From contig NZ_JANUSD010000018.1 in NCBI RefSeq assembly GCF_024793945.1, forward strand, positions 1 to 64,000: a stretch of 64,000 nt of DNA. The letters are read 5' to 3'. The notes under the pieces were generated by a model, which did not search any database, was not told the origin of the DNA, and saw only the letters and a list, made by a program, of their open reading frames with translations. Source of the DNA: Emticicia fluvialis (GTDB lineage: Bacteria; Bacteroidota; Bacteroidia; Cytophagales; Spirosomataceae). Below, one piece after another: positions 35,252 through 44,339 of this stretch (positions are counted from its first letter, which is position 1; each line of letters begins with the position of its first letter). The position numbers and the translations under genes were made by a program.

Positions 35252-35998
35252 TCAGGGGTTTATCATACCTGCATTTTGAAAGGTTACAGGAATAACATGA
35301 ACTACTTTTACAGGTATGCCGTCTTTCAGCGCAGGTATCCATTTGTCGGGTAATTTTACTACTCTTAATGCCTCATTGTCCAGGTCTTTATTGCCGTTCT
35401 TAAGTACTTTATGGCCAGCTGCGTTTCCGGTTTCGTCAATGGTAAAGCTAACATATACCTTGCCGGTTGCGTTCTTTTTGTGGGCTGCTACAGGGTACCT
35501 CAAATTTTTGGCAATAGTTTCATAAAGGGCATAGCTGCCACCAATTGTCAACGGTGGACGGCTTACCACGCTATAGGTGGTGTCGGTACCTTTTATAATG
35601 GCATAATTGGTTGGTGTTTTTTCAGGCCTGAAATAAACCAGCATATTGGTGCTGTAATTATACTCCTGTTCCAACCCATCTTTATCATTAAATTTCCATA
35701 TACCAACCTTAGTATCATTAGCATAATTACCGGAAGAAATGATATAGCCAAGTGAGCTAAAGGTTGTCCAGGTACTATCCATTTTATCGTTCTTGTAAAA
35801 GCCTTCCAGCGAAATCTTTCCATTTACCCATTTTTTATACGAGCCTTGCCTGATTTTTTTGTCGTTTTTCAGTACATAGTATTCTTCCTTATAATTAGTA
35901 AACGGATTCGGCTGCGAGCTATTCCTTACCAGTTTCAGCTCCTGGGCAGCGGTGGTCAGTATAGTTAAAGACAGCAAAAGTAAAGTGAGCGTTTTCAT
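35252..35998 (-). CDS. Exported protein with MORN-like repeats and a TonB C-terminal domain
   Basis: This 248-residue protein has a signal peptide (residues 1-18). The middle (about 40-110) has MORN-like repeats (GSYKKWVNGKISLEGFYKNDKMDSTW, a similar IWKF). The C-terminus (about 160-240) is a TonB-C fold: LRYPVAAHKKNATGKVYVSF, then ALRVVKLPDKWIPA, and VIPVTF. It lacks a transmembrane anchor after cleavage, so it is more likely a periplasmic protein than a true TonB. Bacteroidota carry many such proteins of unknown partner. It is separated by only 14 bases from accC upstream. Confidence 0.8.
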   Translation of the reverse strand: MKTLTLLLLSLTILTTAAQELKLVRNSSQPNPFTNYKEEYYVLKNDKKIRQGSYKKWVNGKISLEGFYKNDKMDSTWTTFSSLGYIISSGNYANDTKVGIWKFNDKDGLEQEYNYSTNMLVYFRPEKTPTNYAIIKGTDTTYSVVSRPPLTIGGSYALYETIAKNLRYPVAAHKKNATGKVYVSFTIDETGNAAGHKVLKNGNKDLDNEALRVVKLPDKWIPALKDGIPVKVVHVIPVTFQNAGMINP

Positions 35999-36012
35999 GT
36001 TTTATTTATTGT

Positions 36013-37521
36013 TTACCTTAATTTTGCCCGGTTCTGGCGCCATGGGCTTATATTGTCAACAGACACCGCCAGGTTATTCTGCGATTTAAGTTTGCCTTTG
36101 TTCGTTAGTAATTCGGCAGCCAGGGCTGCAACAATTTCCAGTTCTGTTTTGTCGGCTGGTTGTTGAAGCACCTCAGGCGTGAAGTAGAGGCTGACAAATC
36201 GGGTATCGAATTGACCACTCACAAATGCTTCGTGCTGTAAAGCAAATTTGCAGAATGGCAGGGTAGTGGCAACTCCTGTAATTTTGTATTCGTCTATGGC
36301 TCGTATCATTTTTTCAATAGCCTCGGTGCGGTCGTTGCCATAGGTAATAAGTTTGGCTATCATGGGGTCATAATAGATAGGAATTTCCATGCCTTCTTCT
36401 ATGCCGTCATCTACCCGTACACCGTTCCCTTGCGGACGAACGTAGGTCTGTAAGGTACCCACGTTAGGCAGAAAATTGTTGGCAGGGTCTTCAGCGCAGA
36501 CCCGCACCTCTATCGAATGACCTTTTATCTGTAAATCTTCCTGGCGGAAACTAAGCGGTTTGCCTTCTGCCACATGAATCATTTCTTTTACCAGGTCTAT
36601 ACCTGTAATCAGCTCTGTAACCGGGTGCTCAACCTGCAGGCGGGTATTCATTTCCAGAAAATAGAAATCCAGATTTTCATCTACAATAAATTCTACCGTA
36701 CCTGCTCCATAATAATTACAGGCTTTGGCTACGTTAACGGCGCATATACCCATTCCTTCTCTGATGGCCGGTGTAAGCACTGCCGATGGCGCCTCTTCTA
36801 TCACTTTCTGATGGCGGCGCTGAATAGAGCATTCACGCTCAAACAAATAGACAACGTTACCGTGTTGGTCGCCCATTATCTGTATTTCAATATGCTTGGG
36901 CTTGGTTATGTATTTTTCAATAAAGCATGAGCCATTACCAAAAGCTGATATGGCTTCTCCAACGGCGCGGTCCATTTGTTCATCAAAATCTGCTTCGCTT
37001 TCTACTACACGCATGCCCTTGCCACCGCCACCGGCACTGGCCTTTATCAGAACCGGATACCCAATTTCGGCGGCTTTGGCTTTGGCGGCATCGCGGTCTG
37101 TAATGGCATCAGGGGTGCCTGGCACCATGGGTATGTTATAGCTGGCAACGGCATGTTTGGAGGAGAGCTTATCGCCCATGATTTCAATAGACTCTGCCGA
37201 TGGGCCGATAAAAATTAAGCCCGCCTCTTTTACTGCTTTTGAAAACCCGGCGTTTTCTGATAAGAAACCGTATCCCGGATGAATGGCATCGGCGCCGGTC
37301 TCCCGGGCTACTGCAATGATTTTATCACCGAGCAGATATGATTCTTTAGAAGGCGGAGGACCGATACATACGGCCTCGTCGGCATATTTAACATGAGGGG
37401 CGTTTCTGTCTGCTTCTGAAAAAACGGCAACCGTTCTGATACCCATTTCCCGTGCGGTACGCATAACACGCAGCGCTATTTCACCTCTGTTGGCTACAAG
37501 AATTTTTCTGATGTCTGGCAT
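36013..37521 (-). CDS. accC: Biotin carboxylase subunit of acetyl/propionyl-CoA carboxylase
   Basis: This 502-residue cytosolic ligase carboxylates biotin with ATP and bicarbonate. The N-terminus MPDIRKILVANRGEIALRV is the family start, and an ATG two codons earlier (37527) is equally near. The ATP-grasp loop KASAGGGGKGMRVV, catalytic ECSIQRRHQKV and the active-site EMNTRLQVEHPVTE are present. The C-terminal extension past residue 450 is slightly longer than in E. coli. No accB lies beside it, so the biotin carrier is elsewhere. It may act in acyl-CoA carboxylation other than fatty-acid synthesis. Confidence 0.92.
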   Translation of the reverse strand: MPDIRKILVANRGEIALRVMRTAREMGIRTVAVFSEADRNAPHVKYADEAVCIGPPPSKESYLLGDKIIAVARETGADAIHPGYGFLSENAGFSKAVKEAGLIFIGPSAESIEIMGDKLSSKHAVASYNIPMVPGTPDAITDRDAAKAKAAEIGYPVLIKASAGGGGKGMRVVESEADFDEQMDRAVGEAISAFGNGSCFIEKYITKPKHIEIQIMGDQHGNVVYLFERECSIQRRHQKVIEEAPSAVLTPAIREGMGICAVNVAKACNYYGAGTVEFIVDENLDFYFLEMNTRLQVEHPVTELITGIDLVKEMIHVAEGKPLSFRQEDLQIKGHSIEVRVCAEDPANNFLPNVGTLQTYVRPQGNGVRVDDGIEEGMEIPIYYDPMIAKLITYGNDRTEAIEKMIRAIDEYKITGVATTLPFCKFALQHEAFVSGQFDTRFVSLYFTPEVLQQPADKTELEIVAALAAELLTNKGKLKSQNNLAVSVDNISPWRQNRAKLR

Positions 37522-37668
37522 AGTCAATTTAATGGCAGCTTTGCCCGCATTCGTTGCTGGGCAGCCTGTTTTTTACTACTAATTAACAGTAAAATTCTGT
37601 TTGTTTTTGAAATTTAGAGCAAAAATCTTGGATATTTCCGTAAAAAAAACCGGAGCCTCCGTGATGGG

Positions 37669-37700
37669 TTTGTTATCAATTCTAAAAAATGATACTTTTG
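37669..37700 (+). promoter_or_regulatory. Bacteroidota-type promoter for the alpha-oxoamine synthase gene
   Basis: The -33 box TTTG (37669-37672) and -7 box TACTTTTG (37693-37700), separated by 20 bases, fit the TTTG-N19-21-TAnnTTTG consensus exactly. This implies a leader of about 80 bases before the start at 37786. A 61-codon frame over it (37601-37786) is rejected as a gene. Confidence 0.7.
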
Positions 37701-37785
37701 TTAAAAAATGGAGACTTCTTCATCATTTTATTGTTAATTCAATCAGGCAACGCAATGTTACGTTCCTTCATTCATACTTAACATA

Positions 37786-39048
37786 ATGGCAAAAGATATT
37801 TTTGACAAAACAATTAGCGATTTAGGTCATATCGGCACACAGGCAAAACTGCTTAATTCTCACCACTATTATTCATTTCCAAGGCTAACCGGCGAACTGG
37901 GGCCCTATATGGAGTTTAACGGCAAACGAGTTTTGAACTGGTCGCTAAACAATTATCTGGGTTTGGCCAATCATCCGGAAGTACGTAAAGCCGATACAGA
38001 GGCGGCAGAAAAATATGGTCTGGCGTACCCTATGGGAGCGCGTATGATGACCGGAAACACAGAACTGCACGAGGCGTTTGAGAAAGAGCTGGCGGCCTTT
38101 GTAGGTAAAAAAGACTCATTTTTGCTTAACTATGGTTATCAGGGGGTTATGTCGGTTATTGAGTGTATTGTTGACCGCCGGGACGTGATTGTGTATGATG
38201 CCGAAAGCCACGCCTGCCTGATAGACGGTATACGCCTGCACAAAGCCAAAGGTGGCGAATATTACAAATATGTGCACAATGATATGGAGAGCCTTGAAAA
38301 AAACCTGATAAGGGCTACCAAATTGGCTGATGAAAGAGGCGGTGGAGTTCTGGTGATAACAGAAGGGGTTTTCGGGATGTCGGGTAAAGTGGGCAGTCTT
38401 GATAAAATTGTTGAGCTGAAGAAAAAATACAGTTTCCGTTTATTGGTTGACGACGCGCATGGTTTCGGAACAATGGGTGCCACCGGAGCGGGAGTACCCG
38501 AGCATTTTGGGGTTCAGGATGAAGTAGACCTGCACTTCTGTACGTTTGCCAAGTCAATGGCGGCTATAGGAGCGTTTATTGCTGCCGACCCGGATGTGGT
38601 GATGTTTCTGAAATACAATATGCGCTCGCAAACTTATGCCAAGGCATTACCTATGCCTTATGTTCTGGGTGGTATGAAACGGCTTGAACTTATAAAGAAA
38701 CACCCTGAATACAAAGAAAACCTCTGGACAATTGTTAATGCACTTCAGGATGGTTTCCGTAAACGTGGTTTTGATATTGGTGATACCTCGTCGCCGGTTA
38801 CCCCGGTTTTCCTGCATGGTAATTATGATTTACCTACCGTTACCAATCTGATACGTGACCTGAGAGAAAACATGGGTATTTTCTGTTCTGTTATCATTTA
38901 TCCGGTGGTTCCTAAAGGGGTAATTATGCTTCGTATTATTCCTACTTCATCTCATACACTTGAGGACGTTGAATATACCATGGAGTGCTTTGAAAAAGTT
39001 CAGGCCAAGCTTAAAGCCGGTGAATATGCATCACTTACAGTAGCCTGA
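37786..39048 (+). CDS. Alpha-oxoamine synthase, probably serine palmitoyltransferase
   Basis: This is a 420-residue PLP enzyme of the family that condenses an amino acid with an acyl-CoA. The Schiff-base lysine is Lys256 in TFAKSMAAIGAF. DDAHGFGTMG (222-231) with Asp223 and His225 stacks the cofactor, and NNYLGLANHPEV is the N-terminal substrate motif. Bacteroidota make sphingolipids, and their conserved homologue is serine palmitoyltransferase. 2-amino-3-ketobutyrate CoA ligase or AONS are alternatives. It has its own promoter at 37669 and ends before a strong hairpin. Confidence 0.85.
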   Translation: MAKDIFDKTISDLGHIGTQAKLLNSHHYYSFPRLTGELGPYMEFNGKRVLNWSLNNYLGLANHPEVRKADTEAAEKYGLAYPMGARMMTGNTELHEAFEKELAAFVGKKDSFLLNYGYQGVMSVIECIVDRRDVIVYDAESHACLIDGIRLHKAKGGEYYKYVHNDMESLEKNLIRATKLADERGGGVLVITEGVFGMSGKVGSLDKIVELKKKYSFRLLVDDAHGFGTMGATGAGVPEHFGVQDEVDLHFCTFAKSMAAIGAFIAADPDVVMFLKYNMRSQTYAKALPMPYVLGGMKRLELIKKHPEYKENLWTIVNALQDGFRKRGFDIGDTSSPVTPVFLHGNYDLPTVTNLIRDLRENMGIFCSVIIYPVVPKGVIMLRIIPTSSHTLEDVEYTMECFEKVQAKLKAGEYASLTVA

Positions 39049-39101
39049 TAAACAGGCAGAAAGGGTCTTTAAGAATGGTTTTTGTAGGCTATTTTAATAT
39101 A

Positions 39102-39143
39102 GAAAGTAAAAAAGTCAGGCCACAACCTGACTTTTTTACTTTC
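39102..39143. terminator. Perfect 18-bp bidirectional terminator hairpin
   Basis: Arms 39102-39119 and 39126-39143 are fully complementary around CCACAA-type loop bases, with T6 inside the 3' arm. It ends the transcript of the synthase gene. Confidence 0.85.
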
Positions 39144-39188
39144 TGGTACAAAAATATGCTGTTTTTTATAGTATTTTCTTTAGAAAAA

Positions 39189-39219
39189 TTTGTAATATTT
39201 ATCAATATCTCTAACTTGC
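39189..39219 (+). promoter_or_regulatory. Possible promoter of the histone H1-like gene
   Basis: TTTG (39189-39192) and TAACTTGC (39212-39219) are separated by 19 bases. The -7 box departs from TAnnTTTG at its end. It lies 66 bases before the ATG. Confidence 0.4.
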
Positions 39220-39284
39220 AAGTGCTAATAATTCATAGTTTGAGTAAGTAATTCTATTTTTTAACCAAATCTGTTACAATTACC

Positions 39285-39461
39285 ATGAATAAGTACAAAG
39301 AACTTAGTGACCTAGTTGCTTCTCTGCAAGGGGATTTTGACAAATTTTACGACAAAGGCAATAAAGCTGCCGGCACAAGAGTAAGAGCCGGTATGGCGCA
39401 ATTGGCTGCCTGGGCGAAAGCCACAAGGGCCGAAGTACAATCAATAAAAAATGCCCAATGA
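39285..39461 (+). CDS. Histone H1-like protein, 58 residues
   Basis: The protein starts MNKYKELSDLVASLQGDFDK and is rich in Lys, Ala and Arg. Such Hc1-type proteins are conserved in Bacteroidota and bind DNA in the nucleoid. The central NKAAGTRVRAGMAQLAAWAK is the family signature. No strong ribosome binding site is present, as is usual in this phylum. It stands alone between two hairpins, so it is probably monocistronic and highly expressed. Confidence 0.85.
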   Translation: MNKYKELSDLVASLQGDFDKFYDKGNKAAGTRVRAGMAQLAAWAKATRAEVQSIKNAQ

Positions 39462-39494
39462 AAACCACATTTATTGTGAAAGAGATTAAAGAAG

Positions 39495-39530
39495 AAGGTG
39501 AGCTCAGTCATGAGCTTACCTTTTTATATT
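39495..39530. terminator. Terminator between the H1-like and MaoC genes
   Basis: Arms 39495-39506 and 39511-39522 form a 12-pair stem with one G-T pair, followed by T5 and a T-rich run on the plus strand. It serves the H1-like gene and lies next to the end of the convergent MaoC gene. Confidence 0.75.
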
Positions 39531-39931
39531 TTTTCGGTATGCATTAGCGTAGCCAGCCCTCTGATGGTTCGGCGAGATGTTCCTTTAATAAAAACCTCTC
39601 CGGCTATTTCAGCAATATGCTTTTCTTTGTCAACAGTCATTACCGTAAAAATTACTTCGTAGTCTGTATCTACAAACATCGGAAACAAATACTCCGTTTC
39701 CTGTTTCATATACACTGAACCTTCGCCCGGAAACTCCATACCCAATACCCTTGTAAAAACACTACTGCTTAAATGGCCATGAATAATGGGGCGTTTGAAG
39801 CGTGTTTGGGCTGCATAATCGGCGTCCAGGTGCAAGGGGTTTTTATCGCCGGTTACTTCTGCAAATTTAATGACGTCATCCTGCGAAAAACGAAATTCGT
39901 GTTTGTAGGTATCTCCGATTTCTAATGGCAT
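39524..39931 (-). CDS. MaoC-family (R)-specific enoyl-CoA hydratase
   Basis: From the ATG at 39931 (MPLEIGDTYKHEFRFS) this is a 135-residue hot-dog-fold protein. The catalytic Asp and His are in EVTGDKNPLHLDADYA, and the hydratase motif RPIIHGHLSSSVFTRVLG follows. It hydrates trans-2-enoyl-CoA to the (R)-3-hydroxy form, in fatty-acid or polyhydroxyalkanoate metabolism. A further ATG at 39964 adds 11 unconserved residues, so I reject it. It is a single gene with no PHA genes nearby. Confidence 0.88.
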   Translation of the reverse strand: MPLEIGDTYKHEFRFSQDDVIKFAEVTGDKNPLHLDADYAAQTRFKRPIIHGHLSSSVFTRVLGMEFPGEGSVYMKQETEYLFPMFVDTDYEVIFTVMTVDKEKHIAEIAGEVFIKGTSRRTIRGLATLMHTEKI

Positions 39932-40056
39932 AATACTGATTTTTTTGTAAGAAATTAAAAGCACAAATATATCAATTACTTGCTGATGGCCATCAAAAAT
40001 TAACCAAAGACAATGAGCAGATTAAAACCAAACGCATATTTAATGCCTGCAAAACT

Positions 40057-40096
40057 AAAACAGGCAGGCAATACCTATTATTTGCCTGCCTGTTTT
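40057..40096. terminator. Strong bidirectional terminator hairpin
   Basis: Arms 40057-40071 and 40082-40096 pair over 15 positions around a 10-base loop. A T-run is present on each strand. It ends the minus-strand gene at 40114. Confidence 0.8.
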
Positions 40097-40113
40097 TGCT
40101 ATTAAATAAACTT

Positions 40114-40809
40114 TTAGTTCTTTTTGGGTTGAGACGTACTTTGTGTGCCTGGCAAAATAATTACTTCCGGAGGGGCATTTCCGGCTTTTCTGGGGCTGGC
40201 AACCGGAGCCGTATTCTGTGCGGGCGTTGTATTTGTTTTAAGTACAGGGTCTGCATTAATTGCCGGTTCAGCATCTTTTACACCAGTATCTTTAATTGAC
40301 GCTTCGGCTTGTTTGATAGAAGTGGCAATTGATGCGTCAATTAATCCCTCTCTGATGGCCTGATGATAATAAGCTATGGCTCTTTTCAGCATATCTGCCG
40401 TGGCCTGTGGTGTGGGCTGCCGCCAAGCCAGGCGGTGCAACTCAGCGCCTTGTGCCAGTGTAATTCTGGGTAACTGCCCGCGGTTCGGGTCATTGGGGTT
40501 TATGTTAATGAGTTCAATCAGATTACTTTTGGCAGGTTCATACCTCCGTATCGCTGCAAAGTCCTGAAATTTCCTGGTAAGAAAAAGCGCCCGCGACGAA
40601 TAGCTAATCTGGTCTGATACTTTGCTTTCCGACTGAAATTCAGGTAATTTGGCGCACTCGCGGTACAGAAAAAAGGCGTCCCAATAACGGCCTGCTTTAA
40701 AGTAATCATCAGCCTCCTGTAATAGATAGGTACGTGTTGATTGCCCGAAAGCCGTAATGGATATAGTTGCAATTGCCAGCATCAAGGCAAAAAAACGCAG
40801 GGTCTTCAT
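40114..40809 (-). CDS. Exported protein of unknown function with TPR-like helices
   Basis: This 231-residue protein has a signal peptide (residues 1-22, cut after FGQ). YLLQEADDYFKAGRYWDAFFLYRECAKL is a TPR-like helical pair, and a second helix region holds AIAYYHQAIREGLID. The last 60 residues are low-complexity, Pro/Ala/Asn-rich (a flexible tail). I do not recognise a family. Single-gene transcription is suggested by the terminator at its 3' end. Confidence 0.65.
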   Translation of the reverse strand: MKTLRFFALMLAIATISITAFGQSTRTYLLQEADDYFKAGRYWDAFFLYRECAKLPEFQSESKVSDQISYSSRALFLTRKFQDFAAIRRYEPAKSNLIELININPNDPNRGQLPRITLAQGAELHRLAWRQPTPQATADMLKRAIAYYHQAIREGLIDASIATSIKQAEASIKDTGVKDAEPAINADPVLKTNTTPAQNTAPVASPRKAGNAPPEVIILPGTQSTSQPKKN

Positions 40810-40911
40810 TAGAAAACAGATTTATTATTTCCGGAAGTTTTTTAGCTATTTTGTTATTTAAACGTATAACAGATATTAAAAATTGAAGCAGCACTTAAAA
40901 ATTAAATAAAT

Positions 40912-41799
40912 TTGGAATCATTCAGTACCGAAATAGCCGCCTTTATTCAACAAAACAGTTCTGCACCGTTGCTGATTAATCCTGATGCATTCCCTTTTTC
41001 GCCATATACGTTTTTGTATCTTTCAGACAAACAAACCGTTATTCATTGTATTAATTTAGAACCGCAGGCAGAGGATGGGGATTTCTTTAAAAGCCTGACC
41101 TTGCAATTTGCTGAATCGGGCATTAAAATTGTGCATCTTTGGGAAGACCTCTGGCTTACCCGCAAATTGGTCATACAATCAAGGTTGTTGTCTATTCTTG
41201 GCCAATCGGCTACTATTCCGGCGCGGTTGTGCCTGAGCAGGCGCATTGATAAAGCAACGCTTGACGGTTTCCTGAACGAACACCACCTGCAGATTTCTAC
41301 CTCAGCCAAGTTTAAATATGGCTTGTATTTACCCAAACGTTACTTTAGGGTAATTGATACCGAGAAGAATATTTTTAGCCGGATACTCCTGAAAAATTCT
41401 GATATAACTGAAGAAATCCTGGTTGCGGTTGCCTCGTTCAGCACAGCCAGAACTTTTGTGAGAGAGGGCATTTCTTACCGTAGTTTTGAGCTGATACGCT
41501 TTGCCAATCTGAAAGGGTTTACGGTAGTAGGTGGTTTTGATAAACTATTGCAGACGTTTATAAAAGAACAAAAGCCTGATGATATTATGACATACGCAGA
41601 TGCTGATTGGTCAGACGGTGCCAGTTATGAAAAACTGGGTTTTGAAAGGTTGCAATTATTACCGCCCAAAGCCTTTGAGTTGGATGAAAACCTGAACAGA
41701 CGATGGAACCCAAAGGTTGGAAACAATAACCGGAAAGTCTGGAACGCCGGAAGCTGGAAATATTTACTAAAATTAAAAGAACCGGTAAATGAGCAATAA
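40912..41799 (+). CDS. Conserved hypothetical protein coupled to miaA
   Basis: This 295-residue protein starts at TTG (40912), because an in-frame stop at 40903 leaves no ATG upstream. The C-terminal half has a pattern common in phage and mobile endonuclease-like proteins: IRFANLKGFTVVGGFDKLLQ, then IMTYADADWSDGASYEKLGFERL. The N-terminal half has a cysteine-containing region RLCLSRRIDK but no clear motif. Its end overlaps miaA by 11 bases, so the two are coupled. The role is unknown; the neighbour hints at RNA or nucleic-acid metabolism. Confidence 0.7.
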   Translation: MESFSTEIAAFIQQNSSAPLLINPDAFPFSPYTFLYLSDKQTVIHCINLEPQAEDGDFFKSLTLQFAESGIKIVHLWEDLWLTRKLVIQSRLLSILGQSATIPARLCLSRRIDKATLDGFLNEHHLQISTSAKFKYGLYLPKRYFRVIDTEKNIFSRILLKNSDITEEILVAVASFSTARTFVREGISYRSFELIRFANLKGFTVVGGFDKLLQTFIKEQKPDDIMTYADADWSDGASYEKLGFERLQLLPPKAFELDENLNRRWNPKVGNNNRKVWNAGSWKYLLKLKEPVNEQ

Positions 41800-42748
41800 A
41801 CCGAGACTGATAGTGCTTTTAGGGCCAACGGCATCGGGCAAAACCCGGCTTGCTGTTGAGCTGGCTGTAATGATTGATGGTGAAATTATCAGTGCAGATA
41901 GCCGACAAGTGTACAAAGGAATGAACATAGGTACTGGCAAAGACTATGAAGATTATACGCATAGCTCCGGAAAGGTAATTCCGTATCATCTGATAGATAT
42001 AGTTGAGGCCGGTAACGATTACCACGTAGCAAGATTCCAAAAAGATTGCATACAGGCATATCAGGATATTACGGCAAGGGGCAAAGTACCCATTCTTTGC
42101 GGTGGAACAGGTATGTATATAGAGGCAGTTTTGAAAAGCTATCAGCACACACAGGTACCTGTTAATGAAGAATGGAGAAATGAACTGGACACCCGAACCT
42201 ATGAAGATTTATTGTGTCTTTTTAGGCAAGATTACCAGGTGTTTTACCCTGATGCCGATGTCTCTACTAAAAAAAGACTAATCAGGGCTTTTGAGGTGGC
42301 AAAATTCAACAGTAGCAATAATGCCGTAAAGAAAGATAATGAAAGTATATCTGATGCAATTATTTTCGGGATAAAGATACCGACCGAGATACGCCGGGAA
42401 AGAATAACCGCGCGATTATATAGCAGACTGGCCAGTGGAATGATAGAAGAAGTGCAAGGCTTACTGAATGCGGGTGTAAGCCCTGAGAAACTGGTATTTT
42501 ATGGGCTTGAATATAAATTCATTACGGAATATTTGCTTGGGCATACGGCCTATGATGATATGGTAAAAAAACTGGAAGTAGCCATACACCAGTTTGCCAA
42601 GCGACAGATGACGTTCTTCAGAAGCATGGAAAAAAAAGGATTAGCTATTCACTGGCTGGATGGGATGGATAGCCTGGTGAATCTTACTGAGGAGATGATG
42701 GGGCTTGCAGAAATTAAACCCTTCCCCATGTTGGGGCGACCCAAGTAG
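41789..42748 (+). CDS. miaA: tRNA dimethylallyltransferase
   Basis: This 319-residue enzyme adds a dimethylallyl group to A37 of tRNAs that read UNN codons. The P-loop GPTASGKT (12-19) and the substrate motif SADSRQVYKGMNIGTGK are clear, as are GGTGMYIEAVL and the C-terminal FAKRQMTFFRSM. GTGK replaces the more usual GTAK, and the protein resembles the second MiaA-like copy found in some Bacteroidota. The start overlaps the end of the preceding gene. Confidence 0.88.
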   Translation: MSNKPRLIVLLGPTASGKTRLAVELAVMIDGEIISADSRQVYKGMNIGTGKDYEDYTHSSGKVIPYHLIDIVEAGNDYHVARFQKDCIQAYQDITARGKVPILCGGTGMYIEAVLKSYQHTQVPVNEEWRNELDTRTYEDLLCLFRQDYQVFYPDADVSTKKRLIRAFEVAKFNSSNNAVKKDNESISDAIIFGIKIPTEIRRERITARLYSRLASGMIEEVQGLLNAGVSPEKLVFYGLEYKFITEYLLGHTAYDDMVKKLEVAIHQFAKRQMTFFRSMEKKGLAIHWLDGMDSLVNLTEEMMGLAEIKPFPMLGRPK

Positions 42749-42778
42749 GGAAGGGTAAGGATGGGGTTTCATTCCTCT

Positions 42779-44155
42779 TTACCAAACATAAGTAGCCACA
42801 GACCCACCATTAAGGGCCTGGCTCAGCGTTTTGCCTTTAAAAGAAATTGTGAAAGATTGCGGTTTGTCAGATTCATTCAGTACTAACAGTACTGTTTTGC
42901 CACCTGAGGTTTTAAAGGCCACATTGGCCAGAGACAAGGTAATGTTTGAAGCTACCCGCACTGAACCCGGGCGTACAAATTTAGAGGCATGTGCCACAAT
43001 ATAATAAGCCGGGTTTCTGATGATAGACTTGCCAATAGTTAAGGCTCCCAGGCACTCGGTGCAACCGCCGTCAGTATGTGGGTTTTGTTTCGGGTCTGCA
43101 GCTAGATTCCATTCCAGCACATTTCTGCACCAGTTTCTGGGTGCGCCAATAATCAGGTTTTTTATATGCCATTTCAGGTCTCCCGCAAAATTGCCCGGGG
43201 CACCAATCCATTGTTCGGTAAAGTACAGGTTTTTGTCAGGATGTGCTTCATGAACATCTTTCAGGGCTTCAATTGCGCCGCCGTACAGGTGGAAAGCCGA
43301 GCCATCAATATATTTACGTGCTTCGGGGTCGTTCAGAATACTGATGGGGTAATCCGGGCGGTCGGCATTGTGGTCATACAGTACAATTTTGGTTTTAATA
43401 CCACTGGTTTTAAACGTCGGACCCAGATTTTTTTTGATAAAAGTGGCCTGTTCATCTGGCAGCATCAATAAACTTGGGTTGTTGCCGGGGTGCAAAGGTT
43501 CGTTTTGAATGGTTATGGCGTCAATTCTGATGCCTTCTTTTTGCATGGCCTGTATGTAGCGGGTAAGGTATCTGGCATAAGCCTGGTAGTATTCGGGGTT
43601 CAGGCTGCCTCCTTTTGAGTTGCCGTTGGTTTTCATCCAAACCGGGGGCGTCCAGGGCGAACCCAGTATCTTAATTGTCGGATTAATTTTCAGTATTTGC
43701 TTCAAAACAGGAATAAGGTCTTTTTGCTCTTCAGCCAGACTGAATTTATTCATAGTCACATCGGTTTCTCCGGCAGGCAGGTCGTTATAAGTAAACACAT
43801 GGTCGCTTAAATCAGATGCGCCGATGCTGATACGCAGGTAACTGATGCCTATATTGTTACCATTGGTAGCAAAAAGTTCTTTCAGTAAATTGGCCTTTTC
43901 GGTTTCGCCCAGTTTATTAATCAATGTGGCACTACCCCCTGTAAGCGTAAAGCCAAAGCCATCCATGGTCTGAAATTTCTTTGTATCATCTACAAAAATG
44001 GTGGGGCAGTCAGTTTTATCATCCACAAACTGTAAGGCCTGGGCCTGTTTTTGAAACAGGGCAGATTTATCGGCATTGGTAAGCCATACGTCAACCCGTT
44101 GTGCATAAGTAAATGAAACCGCAAAAATAAAAGCTGGTAAAAGAAGGTATTTCAT
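42779..44155 (-). CDS. Glycoside hydrolase family 30 enzyme, secreted
   Basis: This 458-residue protein has a signal peptide (residues 1-18). The GH30 (beta/alpha)8 domain has acid/base Glu219 in IQNEPLHP and nucleophile Glu314 in YFTEQWIG. The start of the barrel is MDGFGFTLTGGSA. The C-terminal beta-sandwich side domain runs from about 390 to the end. GH30 enzymes include glucosylceramidases and endo-beta-1,6-glucanases, and the exact substrate cannot be read. It stands alone, with no SusCD partner in this part of the window. Confidence 0.9.
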   Translation of the reverse strand: MKYLLLPAFIFAVSFTYAQRVDVWLTNADKSALFQKQAQALQFVDDKTDCPTIFVDDTKKFQTMDGFGFTLTGGSATLINKLGETEKANLLKELFATNGNNIGISYLRISIGASDLSDHVFTYNDLPAGETDVTMNKFSLAEEQKDLIPVLKQILKINPTIKILGSPWTPPVWMKTNGNSKGGSLNPEYYQAYARYLTRYIQAMQKEGIRIDAITIQNEPLHPGNNPSLLMLPDEQATFIKKNLGPTFKTSGIKTKIVLYDHNADRPDYPISILNDPEARKYIDGSAFHLYGGAIEALKDVHEAHPDKNLYFTEQWIGAPGNFAGDLKWHIKNLIIGAPRNWCRNVLEWNLAADPKQNPHTDGGCTECLGALTIGKSIIRNPAYYIVAHASKFVRPGSVRVASNITLSLANVAFKTSGGKTVLLVLNESDKPQSFTISFKGKTLSQALNGGSVATYVW

Positions 44156-44339
44156 AGATTGGGAATGAGGTTTTCGGCAGGCAAGTTAGATAGAAATATA
44201 AAATAAACCCATTGTTTACTTGATTAGATTCAATTTTTAAATGACCCTGTGAGCATTTATTATCAGCCGTTTCTGTTTCAGTTTCTACTTTTATTTTTTA
44301 TTTTTGAGAACAAGTTCAGCCTTTAACCTCTTTATATCA

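Noticed and set aside
37601..37786. 61-codon frame before the alpha-oxoamine synthase
   Set aside because: It covers the clear promoter at 37669-37700 and has no family features.
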